Assembly (NCBI RefSeq): GCF_003605735.1
Contig: NZ_QXTJ01000026.1
Span: forward strand, 124,803-164,353
Direction: 5' to 3'
DNA: 39,551 bases
Source: Pseudomonas sp. LS-2
Lineage (GTDB): Bacteria > Pseudomonadota > Gammaproteobacteria > Pseudomonadales > Pseudomonadaceae
Shown: in pieces, positions 8,275-18,131 of the stretch
Layout of the letters: the number at the start of each line of letters is the position of its first letter
How positions within the stretch are numbered: the stretch's first letter is position 1
Made by a program: the position numbers and the translations under genes
Notes under the pieces: generated by a model
Seen by the model: the letters and a program-made list of their open reading frames with translations, nothing else
Databases searched by the model: none
Told to the model about the DNA's origin: nothing

Positions 8275-10089
8275 ATGCCTTCGCGCACGGATGAGAACTG
8301 GCGCCACGGCGCCGTCTTGCTGGATTCCGAACACACTCGGTTCGCCCTTTGGGCGCCGGATGCCGATTACGTCAGCGTCGAGATAGAGGACGGGCCGTCA
8401 CGGGCCCTTCTGCCGCAGAAAGACGGCTGGTTTGTCCTCGAAACACGATGCCCGGCGGGCACGCGATACCGCTACAAAATCGACGAAGACCTTCTGGTAC
8501 CTGACCCGGCGTCCCGGGCTCAGGTCAGCGAGGTGCATGGTCACAGCCTGGTCGTCGATCACAACGCCTATCAATGGCAAACCGCTGACTGGAGCGGCAG
8601 GCCCTGGCATGAAGCGGTCATCTATGAATTGCATGTTGGCGCACTCGGCGGTTTCGTCGGGGTGGAACAGCACCTGCAACGCCTGGCCGAAACGGGCATA
8701 ACCGCTATCGAACTGATGCCCATCGCGCAATTCCCCGGGCAACGCAACTGGGGCTATGACGGTGTGCTGCCTTACGCGCCGCAATCCTCCTACGGCACGC
8801 CGGATCAGCTCAAGCACCTGATCGATACCGCTCACGGCCTGGGCCTGATGGTGATTCTCGACGTGGTTTACAACCACTTCGGCCCGGACGGCAATTACCT
8901 CGGCACCTACGCCAAGCATTTTTTCCGTAGCGACAAAAAGACGCCGTGGGGGGATGCCATCGATTTTCGTCGTCGCGAGGTGCGTGACTTCTTCATCGAC
9001 AACAGCTTGATGTGGTTGCTGGATTACCGCTTCGATGGCCTGCGTTTCGACGCTGTTCACGCCATCGAGGACCCGACCTTTCTGCAGGAACTCGCGCAGC
9101 GGGTACGGCAACAGGTCCCTCAGAGCCGTCATGTGTGGCTGACGCTGGAGAACGAATTCAACGAAGCGAGCCGGATCGATCAGGGTTACGACGCGCAGTG
9201 GAACGATGACGGCCACAATACGTTGCATGTGCTGCTCACCGGCGAAACCGACGCCTATTACACCGACTTCGCCGAGCAATCGACGCACAAACTGGCGCGT
9301 CTGTTAGGCGAGGGTTTCGTTTATCAGGGCGAATCCACCCGCCACGGTCACGCTCGCGGAGAGCCGAGCGCGCATTTGCCGCCCACGGGGTTCGTGCTGT
9401 TTCTGCAGAACCACGACCAGATCGGCAATCGCGCACTGGGAGAGCGCCTGGTGCAGCTGTGCCCGCCTGAAGCGTTGCGCGCCGCCACCGCGTTGTTGCT
9501 GTTGTCGCCGATGATCCCGCTGATGTTCATGGGGGACGAATGGGGCGCCAGCGAGCCGTTCCTGTTCTTCACTGATTTCCACGATGAGCTGGCCGATGCC
9601 GTGCGTGAGGGGCGTCGCGGCGAGTTCGCCGATTTCGCCGCCTTCGCCGACCCGGAAAAGCGCAAGCGCATTCCCGACCCCAACGCCGTGCAGACCTTTG
9701 AGGCGTCACGTCCAGCGGTGGATGCCCTGTATCTGGAAACCGATACCGGCCAGGACCATCGCAACTGGCAAGCGTTCTACCAGGAGTTGCTGCGCATACG
9801 TCAGAACGAGATTTTCCCACGGCTGCAAGGGGCCGAGGCGCTGGGGGCTGACGTATTGGCGGACAAGGCGGTGAGCGCGCGCTGGAAGATGGGTGATGGC
9901 AGCACGCTGCGCATCGACCTCAACCTGAGTGCCCATGCGGTGCAGATCGATAAGCACCGCGTGCAGCACGTTCTTCATGAATCCCGTCCAAAATCGGCCG
10001 AACTTTCCCAAAGCGGCAGCCTCAATCCATACACGGCCATTGTCAGCCTGATATCGAGTGACGTTGTGGAGGAACAGGATGAGCAATGA
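8275..10089 (+). CDS. treZ: maltooligosyltrehalose trehalohydrolase TreZ (GH13)
   Basis: Hydrolyses the alpha-1,4 bond next to the terminal trehalosyl unit made by TreY and releases free trehalose. The 604 residues contain an N-terminal beta-sandwich (about 1-100, FALWAPDADYVSVEI) followed by the GH13 barrel. Conserved regions seen: DVVYNHFGP (region I), GLRFDAVHAI with nucleophile Asp259 (region II), LENEFNEAS with the acid/base Glu292 (region III) and NHDQIGNR with Asp381 (region IV). The start ATG 8275 has AGGGG upstream. It follows glgA by 26 bases and overlaps malQ by 11 bases, so co-translation is likely. Confidence 0.95.
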   Translation: MPSRTDENWRHGAVLLDSEHTRFALWAPDADYVSVEIEDGPSRALLPQKDGWFVLETRCPAGTRYRYKIDEDLLVPDPASRAQVSEVHGHSLVVDHNAYQWQTADWSGRPWHEAVIYELHVGALGGFVGVEQHLQRLAETGITAIELMPIAQFPGQRNWGYDGVLPYAPQSSYGTPDQLKHLIDTAHGLGLMVILDVVYNHFGPDGNYLGTYAKHFFRSDKKTPWGDAIDFRRREVRDFFIDNSLMWLLDYRFDGLRFDAVHAIEDPTFLQELAQRVRQQVPQSRHVWLTLENEFNEASRIDQGYDAQWNDDGHNTLHVLLTGETDAYYTDFAEQSTHKLARLLGEGFVYQGESTRHGHARGEPSAHLPPTGFVLFLQNHDQIGNRALGERLVQLCPPEALRAATALLLLSPMIPLMFMGDEWGASEPFLFFTDFHDELADAVREGRRGEFADFAAFADPEKRKRIPDPNAVQTFEASRPAVDALYLETDTGQDHRNWQAFYQELLRIRQNEIFPRLQGAEALGADVLADKAVSARWKMGDGSTLRIDLNLSAHAVQIDKHRVQHVLHESRPKSAELSQSGSLNPYTAIVSLISSDVVEEQDEQ

Positions 10090-12184
10090 GCAACTGGAAA
10101 TGCTGGCGGCCGAGGCGGGACTGTCGGTCGACTGGAAGGACGCCAACGCACGACCGCAACGGGTCAGCCCCGAAGTGCTGCGCAAGGTCCTCGACGGACT
10201 GGGTTACCCGGCCGAAAACGATGAACAGATCAGCACCAGCCTCAAGCGTCTGCAAGACCAGAGCCTGTCCACCACGCCTCCGCCGCTGCTGACCGTCGAT
10301 CACGGCAGCAACCTTGACCTGTCTGCCTGGTTCAAACCGCAAACACCCTTTGTGCTGGAACTGGAAGACGGTTCGCGGCTGGATGCGAAACTGACCACAA
10401 ATGCCGAACTGCCCGCGCTCGCGACGGTGGGCTATCAGCAGTTGGCAATCGACGGCCAGCACCTGACCATCGCCGTCGCCCCGAAAACCGCTTACTCGCT
10501 GGCCATGGCCGCCGATACCAGCGTGCCGCGCGCCTGGGGGCTGACGCTTCAACTGTATTACCTGCGCCGCGAAGGCGACGGCGGATTCGGCGACACGCAG
10601 GCCCTCGAAACCTTCGCTCGCTCGGCGGGCGAACGCGGGGCAGCGGCGATCGCGATCAGCCCTGTCCACGCCATGTTCGCCAATGACAGCGAGCGTTTCA
10701 GCCCGTATTCCCCTTCCAGCCGTCTGTTCCTCAACGCGCTGTACGCCGCACCCGGCGCGATCCTTGGCGAGCGCGCCGTGCGCATGGCGATTGATGAAAC
10801 CGGCCTTGGCGATGAACTCAAGCGTCTGGAAGCCCTGCCCTTGATCGACTGGCCCGCTGCGGCCGCCGCCAAATGGAAAATCTTCCGCTCGCTCTATGCC
10901 TCTTTCATCGGCAGCGGCCATCCGTTGCACGAAGACTTCAACAGCTTCCGCCACGCCGGCGGCGAAGCGCTGGAAAACCATTGCCGCTTCGAAGCGCTGC
11001 GTGATGAAGGCGAAAAACTCGGTATCGGCGGTAATTGGCATGAATGGCCCGAGCAATACAAAAATCCCCGGAGCAAGGCCATCGAGGAGTTCGCCGCCAG
11101 CCACGGCGAGCAGATCGGCTTTCACGCCTTTGCCCAGTGGTTGATCGCTCGCGGCCTTGAACGCGCCCAGACCGCAGCGCGCAGCAGCGGAATGAGCATC
11201 GGCCTGATCGGCGACCTCGCCGTAGGTGCCGATGGCGCAGGCAGTCAAGCCTGGAGCCGTCAGGACGAGTTGCTGTCGGCGCTGACGGTGGGTGCGCCGC
11301 CCGACATCCTTAATCGCTCGGGGCAAAGTTGGGGCATCTCGGCGTTCTCCCCTACGGGTCTGAAACGCAACGGTTTTCGTGCCTTCATCGAAATGCTGCG
11401 TGCCAACTTCGCCCACGCCGGTGGCCTGCGCATCGATCACGTAATGGGTTTGCAGCGGCTGTGGGTCGTGCCGCTGGGCTCGCCGGCCAGTGAAGGCGCT
11501 TACTTGAATTACCCGCTGGACGACATGCTGCGCCTGCTGTGTCTGGAGTCCTGGCGGCACAAGGCCGTGGTACTCGGCGAGGACCTGGGCACGGTCCCTG
11601 AAGGCCTGCACGAGAAGCTCTCGGCGCGGCAGATTCTCGGCATGCGTGTGCTGCTGTTCGAACAGGACAACGGCCACTTCAAACCGATCATGAAATGGTC
11701 GGACGATGCTTTGGCCACCACCAGCACCCACGACTTGCCGACCCTCACCGGCTGGCTGACCGAGCTGGATATTGACTGGAACAAGACCCTGGGCCATATC
11801 GACGATGACACCGAACGCCACTGGCGCGAGGGCCGTGAGCGTGAGCGTCAGGGCCTGCGCGCTGCGCTCAAGCAGAACTACCCCATGCACGACAACCCTG
11901 ACAGTGAAGGCAGTAAAGCTGCTAAAGAAAGGAATGACAGCGACCTCATCGACGGCAGCGTGCGCTATCTGGGCCACACCCGTGCGCCCTTGGTGCTGCT
12001 GCCCATCGAGGACGCACTGGGCGTCGAGGAGCAGGCCAACCTGCCGGGCACCATCGACAGTCATCCCAACTGGCGTCGACGGCTGCCAGGAGACAGCGGC
12101 GCCTTGCTGGACGACCCCAATGCCGCACGCCGTCTGGAGATCCTCGCCGCAGCACGTCAGCAGGCAGCGGAGCGTGATCAATGA
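10079..12184 (+). CDS. malQ: 4-alpha-glucanotransferase MalQ (GH77)
   Basis: Amylomaltase: transfers malto-oligosaccharyl units between alpha-1,4-glucans, recycling short maltodextrins into chains that TreY can use. The start ATG 10079 is chosen because GGAGG lies 6 bases upstream and the frame overlaps the end of treZ by 11 bases, giving 701 residues. It has the N-terminal extension seen in MalQ of gamma-proteobacteria (about 1-140). The GH77 barrel shows GLRIDHVMGLQRLWVVP with nucleophile Asp453, VLGEDLGTVP with acid/base Glu501, and STHDLPTLTGW with Asp552. The stop overlaps the treY start as ATGA. Confidence 0.95.
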   Translation: MSNEQLEMLAAEAGLSVDWKDANARPQRVSPEVLRKVLDGLGYPAENDEQISTSLKRLQDQSLSTTPPPLLTVDHGSNLDLSAWFKPQTPFVLELEDGSRLDAKLTTNAELPALATVGYQQLAIDGQHLTIAVAPKTAYSLAMAADTSVPRAWGLTLQLYYLRREGDGGFGDTQALETFARSAGERGAAAIAISPVHAMFANDSERFSPYSPSSRLFLNALYAAPGAILGERAVRMAIDETGLGDELKRLEALPLIDWPAAAAAKWKIFRSLYASFIGSGHPLHEDFNSFRHAGGEALENHCRFEALRDEGEKLGIGGNWHEWPEQYKNPRSKAIEEFAASHGEQIGFHAFAQWLIARGLERAQTAARSSGMSIGLIGDLAVGADGAGSQAWSRQDELLSALTVGAPPDILNRSGQSWGISAFSPTGLKRNGFRAFIEMLRANFAHAGGLRIDHVMGLQRLWVVPLGSPASEGAYLNYPLDDMLRLLCLESWRHKAVVLGEDLGTVPEGLHEKLSARQILGMRVLLFEQDNGHFKPIMKWSDDALATTSTHDLPTLTGWLTELDIDWNKTLGHIDDDTERHWREGRERERQGLRAALKQNYPMHDNPDSEGSKAAKERNDSDLIDGSVRYLGHTRAPLVLLPIEDALGVEEQANLPGTIDSHPNWRRRLPGDSGALLDDPNAARRLEILAAARQQAAERDQ

Positions 12185-14979
12185 ATCAGGTTGCCCATCC
12201 AATGCTTAAATCGCTGCGTGCCACTCAACGTCTGCAATTTCACAAAGACTTTACCCTCGATGACGCGACGAAGCTGGTCCCCTATTTCGCGAAACTGGGG
12301 ATCAGTCACCTGTATGCCTCGCCGCTGCTCAAGGCACGTGCAGGCTCGATGCACGGCTATGACGTGGTCGACCCACGTCTGATCAACCCCGAACTGGGCG
12401 GCGAGCCGGCGCTGCGCCGTCTGGTGGCAGCCCTTCGCGAACATGGCATGGGGCTGATTCTGGACATCGTCTCCAATCACATGGCCGTCGGAGGCGCTGA
12501 CAACCCGTGGTGGCTCGATCTGCTGGAATGGGGCCAGCGCAGTCCCTACGCGAAGTTCTTCGACATCCAGTGGAACTCCCCCGACCCGCTGCTCAAAGGC
12601 CAGTTGCTGCTGCCCTTCCTCAGCACCGATTACGGCACGGTGTTGCAGAACGGCGAAGTGCCGCTGCGCTTCGATCCTGAGCACGGCAGTTTCCGCGTCG
12701 AGCATTATCAGCATCACTTCCCGATCAATCCGGGCACCTATGCGCCGCTGCTCAATGCCGCGAAACGGCCCGAGCTGGACGAACTGGCGCAACGCTTCGC
12801 CCAGTTGGACGAGTTTCCCCAGGCCTACGAGCGCGCGCGTCAGGCCAAGGCCGAGCTGGTGGAATTGCTCAAGACCCATCCCGACCTGACCCGGGCCATC
12901 GAAAGTGGACTTGCGCTGTTCGATTCGCGCAACCCCGAAGGCTTCAAGCGACTGCACCAGTTGCTGGAACATCAGGATTATCGCCTCGCCAGCTGGCGCA
13001 CCGCGGGAGACGACATCAACTGGCGGCGCTTCTTCGACATCAACGAACTGGGCGGTCTGAAGGTCGAGCGTTCGCAGGTGTTCGAGGCCACTCACGGCAA
13101 GATTTTCGAACTGATCGCCGAGGGCCTGGTGGACGGTCTGCGCATTGACCACATCGATGGTCTGGCCGACCCGCGCGGGTACTGCCGCAAGCTTCGACGC
13201 CGGGTCGACAGCCTGTTGAAACGACGTCCCGCCGGCACCGAGATTGCGCACCTGCCGATCTTCGTCGAGAAGATCCTGGGCGCTGACGAGCAATTGCGCA
13301 AAGACTGGAACGTCGACGGCACCACTGGCTATGAATTCATGAACCAGGTGTCGCTGTTGCAGCACGATCCGAAAGGGGAAGCCGTCCTCGGTGAACTCTG
13401 GAGCCAAATCAGCGGACGCACCGCCGATTTCAATCTCGAGGTGCTCGAGGCCCGCGATCTGGTGCTGCATGGCAGCCTGGCGGGAGACTTCGAGAATCTG
13501 GCCCAGTCACTGTTGCAAGTGGCCCGCAGCGACGTGATGAGCCGTGACCTGACCCTGGGCGCCATACGGCGGGCGCTGCTGGCGCTGGTCAGCAATTTCC
13601 CGGTCTACCGCACCTACATCACCGCTTGCGGACGTTCGCAAGAAGACGAGCGATTCTTCCAGCAGGCCATGGCCGGCGCACGAGACATGCTCAGCGAAGG
13701 CGACTGGCCGGTGCTCGATTATCTACAGCGCTGGCTCGGCGGCGAGCGCCTGCGCGACTACCCCAGCGGACCCCTGCGGGAGATGCGCCGCAAAGCCCAC
13801 AACCGCTTCCAGCAACTGACCTCGCCGGTGGCCGCCAAGTCGGTGGAAGACACCTCGTTCTATCGCTCGGCGGTGTTGCTTTCGCGCAACGACGTTGGCT
13901 TTCACCCGCAACATTTCAGTGCACCGGTGGAGGATTTTCATCAGGTCTGCATCGAACGCGGTGCAAGCTTCCCCGACAACCTGCTGACCACCGCCACCCA
14001 CGATCACAAGCGCGGCGAAGACACCCGCACGCGCTTGGCGGTGCTCAGCGAAAACGCCGACTGGTACGCTGAACAGGTCGAACGCTGGCAGCAACTTTCG
14101 GCTCCGCTGAAGACCGGGGAAACCGTGATCGGCGCCGGTGACGAGTTGATGCTTTATCAAGCGATTCTGGGCAGTTGGCCCTTTGCGCTGGAGGGCGAGG
14201 AGGCCTTCGAGGCGTACGCCAAACGGCTCACGCAGTGGCAGGAAAAAGCCCTGCGTGAAGCCAAGCTGCACAGCAGCTGGAGCGCGCCGAACGAAGCGTA
14301 TGAAACCGCCTGCCGCACGTTTCTGCAAAGCCTGCTGCTGAGCCCGGACGCCGTTGCATTGCGTCAGTCCATCGGTGCCACGGCCAATCGCATCGCCCCT
14401 GCCGGCGCCTTGAACAGTCTGGCGCAAACTTTGCTGCGAATGACGGTGCCCGGTGTTCCTGATCTGTATCAGGGCACTGAGTTCTGGGACTTCAGCCTGG
14501 TGGATCCGGACAACCGTCGTCCGGTGGATTACCCCGCACGGGAACGCGCGCTGCGTGAATCCACGCCCCTCACCGAGTTGCTTGCCCACTGGCAGGACGG
14601 CCGGATCAAACAGGCATTGATCGCGCAGGTGCTCATGCTGCGCAATCAATACCCCGCGTTGTTCAGTGAAGGTCGATATCAACCGCTGGAGGTGATCGGC
14701 GATCGCGCCGCTCATGTCATGGCATTTGCCCGGGAAAGGGAGGATATGCGGGCTATTGTTGTGGTTCCACGTTTGCCGGCTGAACTATTGGGCACCGCGC
14801 AAACTCCATTCATCAACGCAGCACATTGGGGCGATACACGAATCATCCTGCCGTTCGCTGATTCAGATCCAAATTGGAAGGGACTTTTTTCACAGACTAC
14901 AGTCACAACCAACAAGGAATTGTCGCTCAGCGCAGCGCTCAAGGAATTTTCTGTAAACCTGCTTATTCAAACCTTGTAA
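12181..14979 (+). CDS. treY: malto-oligosyltrehalose synthase TreY (GH13)
   Basis: Intramolecular transglycosylase that turns the reducing-end alpha-1,4 bond of maltodextrins into alpha-1,1, giving maltooligosyltrehalose for TreZ. The 932 residues are slightly longer than common TreY proteins. The family features visible are the N-terminal barrel start ATQRLQFHKDFT, GISHLYASPLLKARAGSMHGYDV, region I LDIVSNHMAVGG, region II VDGLRIDHIDGLADP with nucleophile Asp323, region III IFVEKILGADE with Glu363, and TTATHDHKRGEDTR (region IV, with its Asp) further on. The C-terminus carries VPDLYQGTEFWDFSLVDPDNRRPVDY in two conserved blocks. The start overlaps malQ by ATGA, so it is translationally coupled. 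Confidence 0.95.
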   Translation: MNQVAHPMLKSLRATQRLQFHKDFTLDDATKLVPYFAKLGISHLYASPLLKARAGSMHGYDVVDPRLINPELGGEPALRRLVAALREHGMGLILDIVSNHMAVGGADNPWWLDLLEWGQRSPYAKFFDIQWNSPDPLLKGQLLLPFLSTDYGTVLQNGEVPLRFDPEHGSFRVEHYQHHFPINPGTYAPLLNAAKRPELDELAQRFAQLDEFPQAYERARQAKAELVELLKTHPDLTRAIESGLALFDSRNPEGFKRLHQLLEHQDYRLASWRTAGDDINWRRFFDINELGGLKVERSQVFEATHGKIFELIAEGLVDGLRIDHIDGLADPRGYCRKLRRRVDSLLKRRPAGTEIAHLPIFVEKILGADEQLRKDWNVDGTTGYEFMNQVSLLQHDPKGEAVLGELWSQISGRTADFNLEVLEARDLVLHGSLAGDFENLAQSLLQVARSDVMSRDLTLGAIRRALLALVSNFPVYRTYITACGRSQEDERFFQQAMAGARDMLSEGDWPVLDYLQRWLGGERLRDYPSGPLREMRRKAHNRFQQLTSPVAAKSVEDTSFYRSAVLLSRNDVGFHPQHFSAPVEDFHQVCIERGASFPDNLLTTATHDHKRGEDTRTRLAVLSENADWYAEQVERWQQLSAPLKTGETVIGAGDELMLYQAILGSWPFALEGEEAFEAYAKRLTQWQEKALREAKLHSSWSAPNEAYETACRTFLQSLLLSPDAVALRQSIGATANRIAPAGALNSLAQTLLRMTVPGVPDLYQGTEFWDFSLVDPDNRRPVDYPARERALRESTPLTELLAHWQDGRIKQALIAQVLMLRNQYPALFSEGRYQPLEVIGDRAAHVMAFAREREDMRAIVVVPRLPAELLGTAQTPFINAAHWGDTRIILPFADSDPNWKGLFSQTTVTTNKELSLSAALKEFSVNLLIQTL

Positions 14980-14996
14980 CACCTGGGAGTGTCGAG

Positions 14997-15422
14997 ATGA
15001 GTGCCGACGAGAAAAGAATCAGCGAGCTTGCCCACCAGATCTGGGAAACGGAGGGCAAGCCACACGGTCAGGATGCACGCCATTGGGAAATGGCACGCAA
15101 ACTGGCGGAAGCCGAAGCCAAGGCGCCGAAGAAAGCGGCGGCGGGTAAATCCGCCAAACCAAAGGCCGAGCCAAAAGTTGCCGCCGCGAAACCCGCGGCC
15201 AAGGCAGCAGCGAAACCTGCGGCTAAAGCCGCTGAAAAACCGGCCGCCAAGCCCGCTGCGAAACCGGCGGCGAAGGCGCCGGCCAAACCCGCTGCCAAGC
15301 CCAAGGTCGCAGCCAGCGGCGCGGACGGTTCAGCCGCAAAACCGGCTGCGAAACCCGCCAAGCCTGCCACTAAGCCTGCCGCGAAAAAGGCGCCCGCCGC
15401 CGCCAAGCCACCCGCGCCCTGA
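14997..15422 (+). CDS. DUF2934 protein with Ala/Lys/Pro-rich tail (141 aa)
   Basis: The first 45 residues are a DUF2934 domain (RISELAHQIWETEGKPHGQD followed by HWEMARKLAEAEA). The remaining ~95 residues are a low-complexity tail built of AAKPAAKP-like repeats, very basic and reminiscent of histone H1-like or AlgP-type tails. Start ATG 14997 lies 17 bases after treY with GGGAG in front; an upstream in-frame start would overlap treY and has no support. Function is unknown. The constant place of such genes beside glycogen/trehalose genes in Pseudomonas suggests a role with glucan or with stress physiology, and the tail suggests binding of an anionic polymer. Both are inference. Confidence 0.8.
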   Translation: MSADEKRISELAHQIWETEGKPHGQDARHWEMARKLAEAEAKAPKKAAAGKSAKPKAEPKVAAAKPAAKAAAKPAAKAAEKPAAKPAAKPAAKAPAKPAAKPKVAASGADGSAAKPAAKPAKPATKPAAKKAPAAAKPPAP

Positions 15423-15424
15423 GC

Positions 15425-15441
15425 ATTCGTCGTCGACGAAT
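15425..15441. terminator. hairpin between the DUF2934 gene and glgX
   Basis: ATTCGTCG and CGACGAAT are perfect 8-base arms around one base, just after the DUF2934 stop. There is no T-run, so it could be an mRNA-stabilising or attenuating hairpin in the 173-base gap before glgX rather than a true terminator. The rest of that gap shows no gene; glgX may have its own promoter there. Confidence 0.35.
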
Positions 15442-15595
15442 ACCCTTGCGCAGTAGACCTACCGCAGGGATCGCCTGAAAACGATCGCTAACACCTGCGG
15501 TAATTACCCGCCCGTTCCTCCAGCAATGGCGCAGTCCAGCCTGCGACAAAGGCTTTGTTCGCCTTCAGGAAATCATTCGAACGTCAGGAATACAC

Positions 15596-17782
15596 ATGAG
15601 CAAGCAAGAAAAGAAAACCGCCCCCCAGAATGAATCCGCCAAGGCCGACAGCCCGCAAGCCAGTGCGTCACGCATCCGTGAAGGCCTGCCCTTTCCCCTC
15701 GGCGCCAACTGGGACGGGCTAGGGGTCAATTTCGCAATTTTTTCGGCCAACGCCACGAAGGTCGAGCTGTGCCTGTTCGACTCCACGGGTGAGGAGGAAC
15801 TGGAGCGCATCGAACTCCCCGAATACACCGATGAAATCTTTCACGGCTATTTGCCCGATGCTCACCCGGGGCTGGTTTACGGGTATCGGGTCTATGGCCC
15901 TTATGACCCGAAGAACGGCCATCGCTTCAACCACAACAAGCTGCTGATCGACCCCTACGCCAAACAGTTGGTCGGCAAGCTGAAATGGTCCGAGGCGCTG
16001 TTCGGCTACACCATCGGCCACCCCGATGATGACCTCAGTTTCGATGAACGCGACAGCGCGCCCTTCGTGCCCAAATGCAAGGTCATCGACCCTGCCTACA
16101 CCTGGGGCCGTGACCAGCGAGCCAACGTGCCGTGGGAAAAGACCGTCTTCTACGAGACCCACACCCGTGGCTTCACCATGCGTCACCCCTCAGTGCCGGA
16201 TGAGCTAAAAGGCACGTTTTCAGGGCTAATGGTCGATGACGTGATCCAGCACATCAAGGGCCTGGGGGTGACATCGGTCGAGCTGCTGCCGATTCATGCC
16301 TTCGTCAATGACCAGCACCTGCTGCAAAAGGGCATGACCAACTATTGGGGTTACAACACCATCGCTTTCTTTGCGCCGGACCCGCGTTTTCTGGCCCATG
16401 GCAAGATCGCCGAGTTCAAGGAGATGGTCGCGCACATGCACCATGCCGGGCTCGAAGTCATTCTCGATGTGGTCTACAACCACACTGCCGAAGGCAACGA
16501 GCGTGGTCCGACCCTGTCCATGCGCGGCATCGACAACGCCTCCTACTACCGCTTGATGCCGGACGACAAGCGTTACTACATCAACGATTCAGGGACCGGT
16601 AATACGCTCGATCTGAGCCACCCGTGCGTGCTGCAAATGGTCACCGATTCGCTGCGCTATTGGGCCAGTGAAATGCATGTCGATGGATTCCGCTTCGACC
16701 TGGCGACCATCCTGGGCCGCTATCACGACGGTTTCGACGAACGCCACAGCTTCCTCGTGGCCTGCCGTCAAGACCCGGTGCTGCGTCAGGTCAAACTGAT
16801 CGCCGAGCCTTGGGACTGCGGCCCCGGGGGTTATCAGGTAGGCAACTTTGCGCCCGGCTGGGCTGAATGGAACGACAAGTTCCGCGACACCGTACGCGCG
16901 TTCTGGAAAGGCGACGAGGGCCAGCTGGCCGACCTCGCCAGCCGCCTGACCGCCTCGGGCAACATGTTCAATCAGCGGGGTCGCAGGCCGTATGCGTCGG
17001 TCAACTTCGTCACCGCTCACGACGGTTTCACCCTTCACGATCTGGTCTCGTACAACGACAAGCACAACGAAGACAACGACGAGAACAATCAGGACGGCAG
17101 CAACGACAACCGGTCCTGGAACCATGGCGTCGAGGGCCCGACCGAGGACCCGGAAATCAACGCGCTGCGCCTGCGCCAGATGCGTAACTTCTTCGCCACC
17201 CTGCTGCTCTCTCAAGGCACGCCGATGGTGGTGGCCGGTGACGAGTTCGCCCGTACTCAGCACGGCAACAACAACGCCTACTGCCAGGACAGCGAAATCG
17301 GTTGGGTCAACTGGGACTGGGACGAAGACGGCAAGGCCCTGCACAAGTTCGTCAAACGCCTGATCAAGTTGCGCATGACCTACCCGATCCTGCGCCGCGG
17401 ACGCTTCCTGGTCGGCGACTACAACGAAGAGTTGGGGGTCAAGGACGTCACCTGGCTGTCACCGAGCGGTGAGGAAATGACCATTGAGCAATGGCAGGAC
17501 GGCAATGGTCGCTGCCTGGGCATGCTGATGGATGGCCGCGCGCAAGAGACCGGCATTCGTCGTCGCGGTTCGGAAGCGACCATGCTGCTGGTGGTGAACT
17601 CGCACCATGAGGGGGTCAATTTCACCTTGCCTGAGGTGCCGGAGGGCGTGAACTGGGTCAGTCTGATTGACACCAACCAGCCGGACATCCGTGGCAAGGA
17701 TCACTTCGAGTTCGGTTCCGAATACACCGTGACACCGCGCTCGTTGCTGCTGTTCGAGTTGCAGAAGGAAGATCAGGCGTAA
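15596..17782 (+). CDS. glgX: glycogen debranching enzyme GlgX (isoamylase type, GH13)
   Basis: Hydrolyses alpha-1,6 branches of glycogen limit dextrins and so delivers linear maltodextrins to MalQ and TreY. It has 728 residues; the start ATG 15596 has AGGA 6 bases upstream. After a charged 25-residue leader comes the CBM48 sandwich (PFPLGANWDGLGVNFAIFS). The GH13 barrel shows LDVVYNHTAEG (region I), VDGFRFDLATILGR with nucleophile Asp368, LIAEPWDCGPGGYQVG with acid/base Glu404, and NFVTAHDGFTLHDLVSYN (region IV). It is the last gene of the operon and is followed by REP sequences. Confidence 0.95.
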   Translation: MSKQEKKTAPQNESAKADSPQASASRIREGLPFPLGANWDGLGVNFAIFSANATKVELCLFDSTGEEELERIELPEYTDEIFHGYLPDAHPGLVYGYRVYGPYDPKNGHRFNHNKLLIDPYAKQLVGKLKWSEALFGYTIGHPDDDLSFDERDSAPFVPKCKVIDPAYTWGRDQRANVPWEKTVFYETHTRGFTMRHPSVPDELKGTFSGLMVDDVIQHIKGLGVTSVELLPIHAFVNDQHLLQKGMTNYWGYNTIAFFAPDPRFLAHGKIAEFKEMVAHMHHAGLEVILDVVYNHTAEGNERGPTLSMRGIDNASYYRLMPDDKRYYINDSGTGNTLDLSHPCVLQMVTDSLRYWASEMHVDGFRFDLATILGRYHDGFDERHSFLVACRQDPVLRQVKLIAEPWDCGPGGYQVGNFAPGWAEWNDKFRDTVRAFWKGDEGQLADLASRLTASGNMFNQRGRRPYASVNFVTAHDGFTLHDLVSYNDKHNEDNDENNQDGSNDNRSWNHGVEGPTEDPEINALRLRQMRNFFATLLLSQGTPMVVAGDEFARTQHGNNNAYCQDSEIGWVNWDWDEDGKALHKFVKRLIKLRMTYPILRRGRFLVGDYNEELGVKDVTWLSPSGEEMTIEQWQDGNGRCLGMLMDGRAQETGIRRRGSEATMLLVVNSHHEGVNFTLPEVPEGVNWVSLIDTNQPDIRGKDHFEFGSEYTVTPRSLLLFELQKEDQA

Positions 17783-17900
17783 GGATCACGACGATCCGTC
17801 CTCTGTAGCAGTGCGCTCGGGCGGCGTGTGATGTGACGCGGAGCGTCACGGGATGCATTCCCACGCAGAGCGTGGGAACGATCATTCCGAGGATGAGGCG

Positions 17901-17970
17901 CTGTAGCAGTCCGGCTTGCCGGCGGTGGCGACCTTGAATACGTCACCGCCGGCAAGCCGTGCTGCTACAG
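17901..17970. repeat. REP doublet, copy A
   Basis: 70-bp inverted repeat: CTGTAGCAGTCCGGCTTGCC on the left mirrors GGCAAGCCGTGCTGCTACAG on the right, with an 18-base centre. Nearly identical to copies B and C. Confidence 0.9.
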
Positions 17971-18061
17971 ATGACGCCACGGCATCTACCGGGCCAACAG
18001 TCTGGCGTAATCGCTGATCGTTCCCACGCTCTGCGTGGTAACGATCACTCCGGGGATGGCG

Positions 18062-18131
18062 CTGTAGCAGTCCGGCTTGCCGGCGGTGGCGACCTCGAAT
18101 ACGTCACCGCCGGCAAGCCGTGCTGTTACAG
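18062..18131. repeat. REP doublet, copy B
   Basis: Same 70-bp unit as copy A, with only single-base changes (CTCGAAT in the centre, GCTGTTACAG at the right end). It starts 161 bases after copy A. Confidence 0.9.

Noticed and set aside
12178..13470. 430-codon minus-strand frame opposite treY
   Set aside because: Antisense shadow of the treY gene, which has all catalytic motifs.
15001..15456. Second long frame over the DUF2934 gene
   Set aside because: It is the Arg/Pro-rich shadow of the Ala/Lys/Pro repeat region in another frame.
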